Positions 54,001 to 62,673 of a stretch of DNA of 64,000 bases are shown here, in pieces. Every line of letters starts with the position of its first letter. Position 1 is the stretch's first letter. This DNA is from Pseudanabaena sp. UWO311. GTDB lineage: Bacteria; Cyanobacteriota; Cyanobacteriia; Pseudanabaenales; Pseudanabaenaceae. Below the pieces are notes generated by a model. The model was not told the origin of the DNA and made no database searches. It was given only the letters and a program-made list of their open reading frames with translations. A program made the position numbers and the translations under genes. Location of the stretch: contig NZ_SJEE01000001.1 in NCBI RefSeq assembly GCF_006937785.1, positions 1-64,000 on the forward strand, written 5' to 3'.

Positions 54001-55296
54001 TTCTAACTCAGCCCCAGCACGGGCTGCAAAAATTTTCAGTAATATCTCAGCACGTTCAGGATTAGCGATGGACTTACGACTGAGAATATTAAGAACCCCA
54101 ATCGTTTCGTTAAATTCATTTTTAAGTGCAAGACCCATATAACTTTCAGATTCGTTTTGGACAAGAAATTCATCTTGAGGGAAATAGTCTTGAACATTTT
54201 TAGGACAGTAATAAATACCCTGCTTGATTACTTCAGCACATGGGGTATTAGAAATCTCATAGGTTACATTTGGCTGAAATTGTTGGTCATAATAGACAGC
54301 TAATGTTTCTAGACTTTTCCCAACCTTTTTGTTAATGCAGATATGCGATACATCCAAAGCAATGGCAATTTTCTCTGCTAAACAGACAAAAAAGTCTGCG
54401 CCAGTCACCGAAGCTGTACCTTCCATTAAGCTTTGGAGAGTTATTTCTGTCTGTTTGCGATCGCTAATATCTATAGCAATTCCAGCTGTGCCTAAGGGTT
54501 TATTGCGATCGCCAAAAACTGGGGTTTTAATTGTCTCAATCCATTGATGATTTCCATCGGCTGTAATTAGTTTTTCTTCAACCCGCTTTTGTTTGCCAGA
54601 TCTCATGACCTCAAAATCATCGCTGCGATAGGATTCAGCTACGTCTTGTTCCCAAACATCTAGATCAGTTAGTCCAACTAATTGAGAAGAATCGTAGCCA
54701 CAGGCTTGGGCGAATGGCTCATTAACTGCCAGAAATCTCCCTTCGCAGTCTTTGAGCCAAGCAATGTGGGGAATGTTATTTAGTAGTGAATATACCTGAT
54801 TGTTTCTTTGCAGGACGAGATTTTCTAAATTGGCGTTTATTAACTCAAGTTGAGAGTTTGCTTGCTGAAGTGATACCTGCTGTTGGGCGATTTTTTTTTC
54901 TTGTTCGTAGCACCGCAGAGCTTCTGTCACCGTTAATTTAAGATCGACTTCACTCCAAGGTTTTGACACGAAGCGATAAAGATTACCTTGATTGACCACA
55001 TTGGCTATAGACTCTGCACTTGCTTGACCAGTCAGCATGACTTTTAAGATCTCAGGATGTCGAGCATGAAGTTCAATCAAGACTTGATCTCCTTGCATGT
55101 TTGGCATAATTTGATCGGCAATTACTAGGGGTATTTCTATCCCATTCGACAATAGCTCTTCTACCAAAGTCAATGCTTCTTCGCCACTTTCGGCGACCTC
55201 GATCGCATAGTCGGGGAAGCATCTCATTAATTGACTTCTGAGGGTGATCAGAATATTAATTTCGTCATCCACGCAAAGGATTGTCATTCTATTCAT
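51058..55296 (-). CDS. Multi-PAS/GAF histidine kinase with N-terminal receiver
   Basis: A protein of about 1412 residues. Order: receiver (CVDDEINI, IADQIMPN, SKPW), PAS, GAF (about 290-440), then five more PAS domains with PAC ends of the DISDRK type repeated, a coiled coil (about 1115-1175), HisKA with HEMRNPLNF, and HATPase (NLIDNAYDAM, DNGCGL, GTGLGLSLTHDI). The class of HisKA resembles NtrB-like kinases. Six PAS domains and one GAF suggest integration of several small-molecule or redox signals. I chose ATG 55296 after AAGGTGA; the open frame upstream runs into an interspersed repeat. No output domain, so a separate response regulator is needed. Confidence 0.9.
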   Translation of the reverse strand: MNRMTILCVDDEINILITLRSQLMRCFPDYAIEVAESGEEALTLVEELLSNGIEIPLVIADQIMPNMQGDQVLIELHARHPEILKVMLTGQASAESIANVVNQGNLYRFVSKPWSEVDLKLTVTEALRCYEQEKKIAQQQVSLQQANSQLELINANLENLVLQRNNQVYSLLNNIPHIAWLKDCEGRFLAVNEPFAQACGYDSSQLVGLTDLDVWEQDVAESYRSDDFEVMRSGKQKRVEEKLITADGNHQWIETIKTPVFGDRNKPLGTAGIAIDISDRKQTEITLQSLMEGTASVTGADFFVCLAEKIAIALDVSHICINKKVGKSLETLAVYYDQQFQPNVTYEISNTPCAEVIKQGIYYCPKNVQDYFPQDEFLVQNESESYMGLALKNEFNETIGVLNILSRKSIANPERAEILLKIFAARAGAELERLQTLENLQQLNSTLEKRVQERTQALQESRNMLQLVLDTIPQRVFWKDRQSRFLGCNPAFANDYQLTEEQIIGKTDFELPWNDWANLYRADDARIIETKTPKLGYEELTRNLNGDQIWIRNSKIPLTNSQGEVIGILGCYEDISDRKRAEIALGDSNERLRATFDQAAVGICQNSLDGRYMQINQRFCDIMGYSETELLVKSFAELTHSDDLAKDDEKSRLLVKGELQSFTMEKRYIRKDGEIVWANLAVSLARNHSGEPQYFIGIIQDISDRKRSEQQLQSEKLRLQLALEVMEMGTWESNLDTGIWSERTEAIFGYEAGAFPGDREAFLKLVRLEDQERVFQSLYHSFTTHSPYNIEYRINRNDGEIRWVAVNGKVVEKEEGDGFRIVGVVRDITDRKQAEIVLRQFQRMVEIAPVGMALVDQNYTYRLVNQIYLDQNERQLNEIVGVSICDVMGDDTFQNIVKPRFDRCLTGETTDYGDWFYFKKAGNRFVSATYSPYFEVDGSITGVVISNRDVTARREAEISLQDSEERLRLALTAANQGLYDLNPQSGETVVSPEYATMLGYSPEELQETRARWIERLHPDDLAIVAKTYRDYVNGALPHYKVEFRHRTKNGDWKWILSLGKIVEWDDNGQPLRMLGTHTDISDRKRAELELDRLLQELSQLNSKLEEANHQLEDYSQTLEQRVQERTNELKSAQERIIAQEKLASLGTLTAGIAHEMRNPLNFVKNYAEGSIDLSQELLEILQPIFLVQDPQTASSIETLIIDLQENASTIHRHSLRAAEIIDSMMQHSRSEPAPMQPTKLNTLLDEALKLAFHSKRLQDINFNVSIHTNYDPEVGLVDIISNTLMRAFINLIDNAYDAMRSKQMQLSEDDLRPSTYIPSLTVSTQLVEDKVEIRIRDNGCGLTPQIRSKILDPFFTTKPPGEGTGLGLSLTHDIIVKQHQGTLVINSELNEFTEFLLSIPIHSPNMQSFVLK

Positions 55297-55336
55297 TGTT
55301 TCATCACCTTGCTTCGCAAGGGTGTGCATATAAGAA

Positions 55337-55453
55337 CGCCCTGCACTCAAGTGCGGGCTAAAAGCTAAAACCCGTTGAAACGGGTTGCTTAGAAGTATTC
55401 TTTAGTCTGCTTCAGTAGACTTGAGCTTTTAGCCCGCACTTGAGTGCAGGGCG
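55337..55453. repeat. Multi-hairpin interspersed repeat, copy 2, with 30-bp perfect inverted ends
   Basis: Ends are CGCCCTGCACTCAAGTGCGG and onward, 30 bases in all, and their exact complement. Between are stems AACCCGTTGAAACGGGTT and AGTCTGCTTCAGTAGACT. It lies just upstream of the kinase start and downstream of rsmH. The long perfect ends suggest a MITE-like, recently mobile unit. Confidence 0.8.
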
Positions 55454-55485
55454 ACTGCTGCTCAAGTACTACAATTATAAATTGA

Positions 55486-56349
55486 TTAAATCCTTTGGGC
55501 AATGCGTAACTTCGCCGATCGCGATCTAGGATTTGAACGAGTTTCTTCATCCGTAGCGATGATGACTTTTTTGGTGAGAACCTGTAAGCGATCGTCTTCA
55601 CGAAATGTATGCTTGACAATGCGATCTTCAAGACTGTGGAATGTAATTACGGCAATCTTACCGCCTGTTTTTAGCCAATTTGGAGCCACTGCAAGCCATT
55701 TTTCGAGGCTTTCTAATTCACGATTTACAGCTATTCTCAGGGCTTGAAAAGTTCGCGTAGCGGGATGGATTCTGCCATTCCGATAACTAGCAGGGACGCA
55801 AGCAGAAATGGCATTAGCAAGTTCCAACGTGGTTTTAAATGGACGCTTCTCTACAATTTGACGGGCAATTCGCCGCGAAAGTCTCTCTTCTCCCAGTTTA
55901 AAAAAAATATCCGCAAGTTCTACTTCTTTATAGTGGTTGATAATTTCCGCAGCAGTCAGAGTTTGGCGATTATCCATACGCATATCAAGGTCGCCTGACT
56001 CTCGGAAGCTAAACCCCCGCTCAGCAATATCAAATTGCGTTGAACTTACGCCCAAATCAGCAAGGATGCCATCAAATTTCAAATCTGGCGAAGGTTTATA
56101 TTCACAAAAGTTGCCCCGCCAAAAAGTTACTTGGTTTATATGATCTGCAAGTTTTGCGGTTGCCGCCGCGATCGCCATTTCATCGCGATCGATCGCAACT
56201 AAACGCACATTTTCCCCCCCTTGCAAAATTAATGCGCTATGTCCGCCACCGCCAACCGTGCAATCGAGGTACATACCACCTGAAATAATCTCTAAACCTG
56301 CGATCGCGGGTTCGGCAAGGACGGGAACATGATGAAACTGAGCAGTCAT
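55486..56349 (-). CDS. rsmH: 16S rRNA (cytosine1402-N4)-methyltransferase RsmH
   Basis: RsmH (MraW) methylates C1402 of 16S rRNA. The SAM-binding motif is [16 protein letters not shown]; family blocks are HHVPVLAE at the N-terminus, [31 protein letters not shown] and [15 protein letters not shown]. 287 residues. It is a lone gene here, not in a dcw cluster, which is usual in cyanobacteria. Confidence 0.95.
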   Translation of the reverse strand: MTAQFHHVPVLAEPAIAGLEIISGGMYLDCTVGGGGHSALILQGGENVRLVAIDRDEMAIAAATAKLADHINQVTFWRGNFCEYKPSPDLKFDGILADLGVSSTQFDIAERGFSFRESGDLDMRMDNRQTLTAAEIINHYKEVELADIFFKLGEERLSRRIARQIVEKRPFKTTLELANAISACVPASYRNGRIHPATRTFQALRIAVNRELESLEKWLAVAPNWLKTGGKIAVITFHSLEDRIVKHTFREDDRLQVLTKKVIIATDEETRSNPRSRSAKLRIAQRI

Positions 56350-56515
56350 ATTTTTGATGTTTGAATAGATTGCCTAAGAGGGGCGCGAAGCAGCCCCCTT
56401 AGTTTTGAGAGCAAAGCACCTAAATCGTTATCAATATGTATCTTGATAATCGCAATAAGGTAACCAAAGTCATTAATATAGTCTACTGTGCTGTTTATTT
56501 GCCGAATTTGTCACC

Positions 56516-57055
56516 ATGAAACATACTCTCTCCGTTGTCGTCCAAGATGAGGCAGGCGTGCTGACCCGCATTGCTAGCTTGTTCGCCCGCCGAGGTTTTA
56601 ATATCGAGAGCCTTGCGGTCGGGACTGCCGAGCAAGATGGATTTACGCGCATTACGATGGTGGTCTCTGGCGACGATCACACGATTGAGCAAATCACGAA
56701 GCAGTTGCATAAACTGATCAATGTGATCACAATTCTTGACTTTACCGATATTCCTTGTGTTGAGCGCGAGCTGATGCTCGTTAAGGTAAATGCTGCGCCA
56801 AATGTGCGATCGGAAATTATTGAAATATCTCAGATTTTCCGCGCCCGTATTGTTGATGTGGCTGATGATTTCTTGACAATCGAAGTGGTTGGCGATCCTG
56901 GGAAGATGGTGGCTATTTTGAAGATGTTAAACAAGTTTGGCATTCGCGAAATTGCCCGTACTGGCAAGGTTTCGTTAACTCGCGAATCGGGGGTTAATAC
57001 GGAATATCTCAAAATTTCCAAACACAGCCTAGGCAGCGCCGTCTCTAATTTCTAA
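56516..57055 (+). CDS. ilvH: Acetolactate synthase small (regulatory) subunit
   Basis: IlvH activates the catalytic IlvB subunit and confers valine feedback inhibition in branched-chain amino acid synthesis. The N-terminal ACT domain reads [20 protein letters not shown] and [13 protein letters not shown]; the second domain starts at about residue 78 with [16 protein letters not shown]. At 179 residues it has the usual length. The valine-binding ACT surface looks intact. No ilvB is adjacent, as is common in cyanobacteria. A palindrome follows at 57077-57138. Confidence 0.95.
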   Translation: MKHTLSVVVQDEAGVLTRIASLFARRGFNIESLAVGTAEQDGFTRITMVVSGDDHTIEQITKQLHKLINVITILDFTDIPCVERELMLVKVNAAPNVRSEIIEISQIFRARIVDVADDFLTIEVVGDPGKMVAILKMLNKFGIREIARTGKVSLTRESGVNTEYLKISKHSLGSAVSNF

Positions 57056-57076
57056 TTTTGAGCGATCGCGCTTTAT

Positions 57077-57138
57077 CCCAACCTATAAAATTTAAAAGCC
57101 TCGCAAAATAGCAAGGCTTTTAAATTTTATAGGTTGGG
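57077..57138. terminator. Palindrome downstream of ilvH
   Basis: 24-base arms CCCAACCTATAAAATTTAAA and onward with a 14-base loop, 22 bases after the ilvH stop. Confidence 0.6.
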
Positions 57139-57260
57139 CAACTTGTTGTCAGACCTCGATAGAAAATATTACTCAAAAACGCTATGTTAATATGAAATCA
57201 TTCGTCAATCTTAAATAATTGCAAAATTATTAGGGTGTAGCTAAAGACTCGTTTGACATT

Positions 57261-60200
57261 ATGACTTTTAACGAAAACTCCAGAGTAAAGTTACCATCAG
57301 TCTTGCATTTGAACCGATTGGGTTATCAGTATTTATCGTTGAAGGGGGCAGTGCGAGATGAGGTGACTAATATTTTTACAAATATTTTCAAGGAAAGTAT
57401 TGCTAAGGTTAACCCGCATATCGAAGAAGAAGATAGCGATCGCCTATTGTCAGAAATTCGCTTTGCTTTAGAAAATGAAGATCTAGGCAAGACTTTTTAT
57501 GAAAGATTGATTGATCAATCGGGGCATAAAATTATTGACTTTGCCAACTTTGAAAATAATAGTTTTCATGTGGTGACGGAGCTAACATACAAAAATGGTG
57601 ATGATGAGTTTCGTCCTGATATTGTGCTGTTAATTAATGGAATGCCTTTGGCTTTTGTGGAGGTAAAAAAGCCAAATAATAGGAATGGTTTGTTGGTAGA
57701 ACGCGATCGCATTAATGAGCGGTTTCAAAACAAGAGGTTTAGACGGTTTGCAAATATTACGCAGTTGATGGTCTTCTCTAATAATATGGAGTATGACAAT
57801 CAATCAGAATCGAGTTCGCTACTGGCGGGAGCTTTTTATGCTTCGCCATCCTATAAAAATCATGATTTTAATTATTTTCGAGAAGAAGAATCACTAGATT
57901 TATCGGCACTTTTAGCAGATGAAAGTGAAGAGATTGAAAATTATGTGCTGAAGGATAATAATTTACAGATTATTAAACATAATCCTGAATTTATTACCAA
58001 TAAGGACTCTGATACGCCGACAAATCGGTTGTTGACTTCGCTATTTAGCAAGGATCGTTTCAAGTTTATTTTGGGCTATGCGATCGCCTATTTAAAAGAA
58101 AGTCTTGGCTGGCAGAAACATGTCATGCGTTATCCGCAGATGTTTGCAACTAAGGCGATCGCGAAGACTTTAGATAAAGGGCTTAAAAAAGGGATCATTT
58201 GGCATACTCAGGGCAGTGGCAAGACGGCTCTGGCTTTTTATAATGTCAAGTTTTTGACGGATTATTTCCAACAAAAAAAGATTGTCCCTAAGTTTTATTT
58301 CATTGTCGATCGCATTGATTTATTAACGCAAGCTAAAGGAGAGTTTGAAAGTCGTGGTTTAAAGGTGAAGACCATCAGCTCAAGAGAAGAATTTACCAAA
58401 GAGATCAAGTCAACGAGTGTCATTCACAATTTGTCGGGTTCGCCCGAAATTACAGTGGTGAATATTCACAAATTTAAGGATGATCCTGATGTGCTGCGAG
58501 ATGAAGATTACGATGTAAATATTCAGCGTATTTACTTTTTGGATGAGGTACATCGCAGTTATAACCCCAAGGGCAGCTTTTTAGCGAATCTGGAAGAATC
58601 AGATCGGAATGCAATCAAGATTGGCTTAACGGGTACACCTTTGTTGGGAGATGAGTATAATTCCAAGGTTCTATTTGGCGAGTATATTCACAAGTATTAT
58701 TACAATGCTTCGATCGCTGATGGCTATACGGTGCGATTGATTAGGGAGGAGATTGCGACTAATTACAAGCTGATTTTGCAACAGGCTCTGGAGCAAGCGC
58801 AGATATTGCAAGGGGATATTGATAAAAAATTAGTATTTGCTCATCGGCATTATGTGGAGCCGTTGTTAGATTATATTTTGGATGATTTTGAGAATAGCCG
58901 ATCGCGTTTTGGCGATCATTCTATCGGTGGAATGGTGATTTGTGATAGTTCAGAACAGGCAAAAATGCTCTATGAGATTTTTCTTGAAAGATTTCCTAAT
59001 CTACAAAATTTGACAAATCCATCCTCTCGCCTAAGTGATGTTAGCGCTGAATATGAGGTGTTGCTCAACAAAAAGAAGACAAAGCAACGATCCAAGCTGA
59101 CGGCGGCGCTGATTCTCCATGACATTGGCACTAAAGACGAACGCAAGGATTGGAGAGACGAGTTTAGAGAAGGTAGGATCGATCTGCTGTTTGTTTACAA
59201 TATGCTGCTGACGGGGTTTGATGCGAAGCGGTTGAAAAAATTGTACTTAGGACGAGTGATTAGAAAACACAATCTATTACAGGCTTTGACTCGTGTTAAT
59301 CGACCTTACAAGAATTTTCGTTACGGCTTTGTGGTGGATTTTGCTGATATTAGTCAAGAATTTGATGCGACAAATAAGGCTTATTTTGATGAGTTACAGG
59401 CGGAGTTGGGGGATGAGTTAGAGCATTATTCTAATCTGTTTAAGTCGAAGGAGGAGATCGAAGCAGAAATTGAAGAGATTGAAGATGTTCTGTTTCGTTA
59501 CGACACGCGCAATGCTGATATTTTCTGTACACAAGTTACGGAAATAAGCGATCGAGAAACTGTTCTTGCACTGAAGAAAGCGTTAGGCAATGCGAAAAGC
59601 CTCTATAACTTGATTCGGTTAATGGGTCATTATGAGCTTTTGGAGAAGGTGGATTTTCAGCAGCTTAATCGAATGTATCAGGTGGCTAGCGATCGCTTAA
59701 ATGCAATTAATACTCTTGAACGAATAGAAAGCGGTGCGGATGTAACAAATCTACTGAACGAGGCACTAGAAGAGGTGATCTTTTCGTTTGTGAAGATTGG
59801 GGAAGAGGAACTGGTACTGGCGGACAAGCTAAAAAATACGCTGAGGCGGACTCGTGAGGCTTTGGCTAGTAATTTTGATAAGACCGATCCTAAATTTATT
59901 AGTTTAAAGGAAGAGTTAGAGCGTTTGTTTAAGCAGAAAAAGCTGAGTGAGGTGAGCCAAGATGAGATGAATGCCAATATTGGTAGCCTAAATAAAATCT
60001 ACGACAAGATTAAGGAGCTTAATCGTCAGAACAATCTCTTGCGAGATAAATACGACAATGACGTGAAGTATGTGCGGGTTCATAAGCGGATAGTGGAAGG
60101 CAAAAAATTGTCGCTGAATGAGCGCAAAATCTGTGAGGCTTTGCTGGGTATAAAGGTCAGCGCCGATGGGTTTGTTTTGCAAAACACGAAAATTCTAAAT

Positions 60201-60350
60201 AATGAAGTTTATTTTAGTAAGGAGATGGTACTCTTACTAATTGGGCAGTTTACAGAGCAAAAAATCGAGCTAAATGCAGAAACCTCGAACTATATTAATA
60301 ATCTGGTTGTGAAAGAATATATGAATGAATTTAATGGATTGGTTGGTTGA
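57261..60350 (+). CDS. hsdR: Type I restriction enzyme, R subunit
   Basis: HsdR supplies DNA cleavage and ATP-driven translocation for the HsdRMS complex. The PD-(D/E)xK nuclease domain is at about residues 85-145: EFRPDIVLLINGMPLAFVEV with KKPNNRNG. Helicase motifs follow: Walker A HTQGSGKTALAF, motif II DEVHRSYNP, motif III GLTGTPL, and motif VI-like QALTRVNRPYKNFRYGFV. The C-terminal 300 residues are helical. The 1029-residue length fits type I R subunits. It leads the operon hsdR-Uma2-hsdM-hsdS on the plus strand. Confidence 0.93.
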   Translation: MTFNENSRVKLPSVLHLNRLGYQYLSLKGAVRDEVTNIFTNIFKESIAKVNPHIEEEDSDRLLSEIRFALENEDLGKTFYERLIDQSGHKIIDFANFENNSFHVVTELTYKNGDDEFRPDIVLLINGMPLAFVEVKKPNNRNGLLVERDRINERFQNKRFRRFANITQLMVFSNNMEYDNQSESSSLLAGAFYASPSYKNHDFNYFREEESLDLSALLADESEEIENYVLKDNNLQIIKHNPEFITNKDSDTPTNRLLTSLFSKDRFKFILGYAIAYLKESLGWQKHVMRYPQMFATKAIAKTLDKGLKKGIIWHTQGSGKTALAFYNVKFLTDYFQQKKIVPKFYFIVDRIDLLTQAKGEFESRGLKVKTISSREEFTKEIKSTSVIHNLSGSPEITVVNIHKFKDDPDVLRDEDYDVNIQRIYFLDEVHRSYNPKGSFLANLEESDRNAIKIGLTGTPLLGDEYNSKVLFGEYIHKYYYNASIADGYTVRLIREEIATNYKLILQQALEQAQILQGDIDKKLVFAHRHYVEPLLDYILDDFENSRSRFGDHSIGGMVICDSSEQAKMLYEIFLERFPNLQNLTNPSSRLSDVSAEYEVLLNKKKTKQRSKLTAALILHDIGTKDERKDWRDEFREGRIDLLFVYNMLLTGFDAKRLKKLYLGRVIRKHNLLQALTRVNRPYKNFRYGFVVDFADISQEFDATNKAYFDELQAELGDELEHYSNLFKSKEEIEAEIEEIEDVLFRYDTRNADIFCTQVTEISDRETVLALKKALGNAKSLYNLIRLMGHYELLEKVDFQQLNRMYQVASDRLNAINTLERIESGADVTNLLNEALEEVIFSFVKIGEEELVLADKLKNTLRRTREALASNFDKTDPKFISLKEELERLFKQKKLSEVSQDEMNANIGSLNKIYDKIKELNRQNNLLRDKYDNDVKYVRVHKRIVEGKKLSLNERKICEALLGIKVSADGFVLQNTKILNNEVYFSKEMVLLLIGQFTEQKIELNAETSNYINNLVVKEYMNEFNGLVG

Positions 60351-60410
60351 ATGCGTTTCAAGGCTCTGGCTATAATATGAGAACTTAGTTCGTTAGTTAG
60401 GTAAACAAAA

Positions 60411-61028
60411 ATGATTCAAGCTTTAGCTAAGACTGAATTGGTAACTTTTGCAGAATTCGCAGAATGGAAACCAGAGAATAAGTTTTATGAATTACATAAT
60501 GGAGTAATTGTTGAGATGCCGCAGCCAACAGGAGATCATGAGGATATTGGTAGCTTTTTGGGTGAAGCGATTACGGCTGAATATTTGCGGTTAAATTTGC
60601 CTTATAGAATTCCTAAAACTGTTCTAGTAAAGCCCCCAAGTGCAGAATCTGCTTATGATCCTGATGTTTTGGTTTTAAATCGCTCGAACTTGGTAAATGA
60701 GCCGCTATGGAAAAAATCAGCAACAGTTGTGCAGGGATCATCGATCGCGGTGGTAATTGAGGTAGTAAGTACTAACTGGCGTGATGATTATTTAACTAAA
60801 TTGAAGGAATATGAGGAGATGGGGATTCCTGAATATTGGATTGTGGATTATTTGGGAATTGGTGGTCGGCGGTTTATTGGTAATCCTAAGCAGCCAACGA
60901 TTTTAGTGCATGAGTTAATTGATGGAGAGTATCAGGTAACTGCTTTTAGGGGAGATGATCGCGTTATATCACCAACTTTTCCAGAATTGAATTTGACGGC
61001 TAATCAGATTTTCCAAGCGGGTAATTAA
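60411..61028 (+). CDS. Uma2 (DUF820) family PD-(D/E)xK protein
   Basis: A 205-residue member of the Uma2/DUF820 family, which is widespread in cyanobacteria and has a restriction-endonuclease-like fold. Motifs: TFAEFAEWKPENKFYELHNG at the start, the acidic PDVLVLNRSNL (from YDPDV), AVVIEVVSTNWRDDYLTKLK with the ExK-like core, and GIPEYWIVDYLG. Whether it cleaves DNA is unknown. It lies 60 bases after hsdR and seven bases before hsdM on the same strand, so it is embedded in the type I operon. Confidence 0.87.
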   Translation: MIQALAKTELVTFAEFAEWKPENKFYELHNGVIVEMPQPTGDHEDIGSFLGEAITAEYLRLNLPYRIPKTVLVKPPSAESAYDPDVLVLNRSNLVNEPLWKKSATVVQGSSIAVVIEVVSTNWRDDYLTKLKEYEEMGIPEYWIVDYLGIGGRRFIGNPKQPTILVHELIDGEYQVTAFRGDDRVISPTFPELNLTANQIFQAGN

Positions 61029-61035
61029 CAGGGAT

Positions 61036-62673
61036 ATGAATCAACTTAACGATACAGATTTTGGGCAAAAGATTAAAGAGTTGATCGATAGCCTCAAGGG
61101 GATTTGCGCTGCCTATGGGTTGGGGAATGATGGGAATGAATTTAAAATCATTACTCAGGTATTTTTGTATAAGTTGATGAATGATAAGTTTGCGTATGAG
61201 GTGAAGCAGGCTGTACCAAAGGCGATCGCTCAGTCTTCAAGTTGGGAACAGTCTTTAAAAGCGATGTCTGAGGCTGATTATGAGTTTTTGTTGTTGAAGT
61301 TGCCTTCTAATACGGCAAATTTAAAGCCCGATCATTTTCTGGCGACTTTGTATGAGAAGCAAAATAATCCTGATTTTGCGAAGTTGTTTGATGATACGTT
61401 GCGGGATATTGCGATCGCAAATAATGATATTTTCTCGGTCAAAACGGAAGGGGATACGAAGATTCCATTATTCGATCGCGTGAGTGAGTTTGTTACGGAT
61501 ACTTCTAAGCGCGATAATTTCTGTCGGGCGGTGATAAATCAGTTAATCAAATTTAGTGCAGAACATATTTTTACGCAGAAGTATGACTTTTTTGCGACGT
61601 TGTTTGAGTATTTGATTAAGGATTACAACAAGGATAATGGCGGTAAGTATGCTGAGTACTATACGCCTCATGCTGTAGCAAGGATTATGTCGGCGATCTT
61701 GGTGAAGGGGCGGGTGCAGAATGTGACGGTTTATGATCCTTCGGCGGGGTCGGGGACTTTGTTGATGAGTATTGCCCATGCGATCGGTGAGGAGCGCTGT
61801 ACGATTTATTCGCAGGATATTTCGCAAAAGTCGTCGAGTTTGTTGCGATTAAATTTGATTTTAAATAATCTGGTACATTCGATTCCTAATATCATTCAGG
61901 GGAATACGCTAGAGCATCCCTATCATAAAGATGGAGCGCAGTTAGCGAAGTTTGACTATATTGTGTCAAATCCGCCCTTTAAGACAGATTTTAGCGATTA
62001 TCGGGAGTCTCTGGACAGTAAGGATCATAAGTTACGGTTTTTTGCTGGGATTCCGAAGATTCCGCCAAAGGATAAGGACAAGATGGCGATTTATACGCTA
62101 TTTTTGCAGCATATTATCTATTCCCTAAAGCCCAAGGGTAAGGCGGCGGTGGTGGTTCCGACGGGGTTTATTACGGCGCAGTCAGGGATTGATAAGGCGA
62201 TCCGTCAGAAGCTAGTCGATGAGAGGATGTTGGCGGGGGTGGTGTCGATGCCGAGCAATATTTTTGCAACGACGGGTACGAATGTGTCGATTTTGTTTAT
62301 GGATCGCGGCAATAAGGGTGATGTGGTGTTGATTGATGCGTCTGGGTTGGGAGAGACGGTGAAGGATGGCAAAAATCAGAAGACGGTGTTAACGGAGGCG
62401 GAGGAGGCGCAAATTATCTCGACTTTTAATGAGAAGAAAGCCATTGATGATTTTTCGGTGGTGGTGAGCTATGAGGATATTGCGGCTAAAAATTATTCGT
62501 TGAGTGCGGGTCAGTATTTTGATGTAAAGATCGAGTATGTGGATATTTCGCAGGATGAGTTTGAGGAGAAGTTAAGGGCTTTTTCTAGTAATCTAGATCG
62601 CTTTTTTGCGGAGTCTAGGGATTTGGAGATCGAGATTAAGAGCCAGTTGGCGGGGTTGACGTATGAAAGATAA
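61036..62673 (+). CDS. hsdM: Type I restriction-modification system, M subunit
   Basis: HsdM is the adenine methyltransferase of the complex. The N-terminal helical domain precedes the SAM motif VYDPSAGSGTLLMSIAHAIG, and the catalytic motif IV is NPPFKTDF (adenine-N6 type). Later blocks are KAAVVVPTGFITAQSG and SMPSNIFATTGTNVSILFMD. At 545 residues it is full length. An AGGGA Shine-Dalgarno is just upstream, and hsdS begins 11 bases before its stop. Confidence 0.94.
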   Translation: MNQLNDTDFGQKIKELIDSLKGICAAYGLGNDGNEFKIITQVFLYKLMNDKFAYEVKQAVPKAIAQSSSWEQSLKAMSEADYEFLLLKLPSNTANLKPDHFLATLYEKQNNPDFAKLFDDTLRDIAIANNDIFSVKTEGDTKIPLFDRVSEFVTDTSKRDNFCRAVINQLIKFSAEHIFTQKYDFFATLFEYLIKDYNKDNGGKYAEYYTPHAVARIMSAILVKGRVQNVTVYDPSAGSGTLLMSIAHAIGEERCTIYSQDISQKSSSLLRLNLILNNLVHSIPNIIQGNTLEHPYHKDGAQLAKFDYIVSNPPFKTDFSDYRESLDSKDHKLRFFAGIPKIPPKDKDKMAIYTLFLQHIIYSLKPKGKAAVVVPTGFITAQSGIDKAIRQKLVDERMLAGVVSMPSNIFATTGTNVSILFMDRGNKGDVVLIDASGLGETVKDGKNQKTVLTEAEEAQIISTFNEKKAIDDFSVVVSYEDIAAKNYSLSAGQYFDVKIEYVDISQDEFEEKLRAFSSNLDRFFAESRDLEIEIKSQLAGLTYER

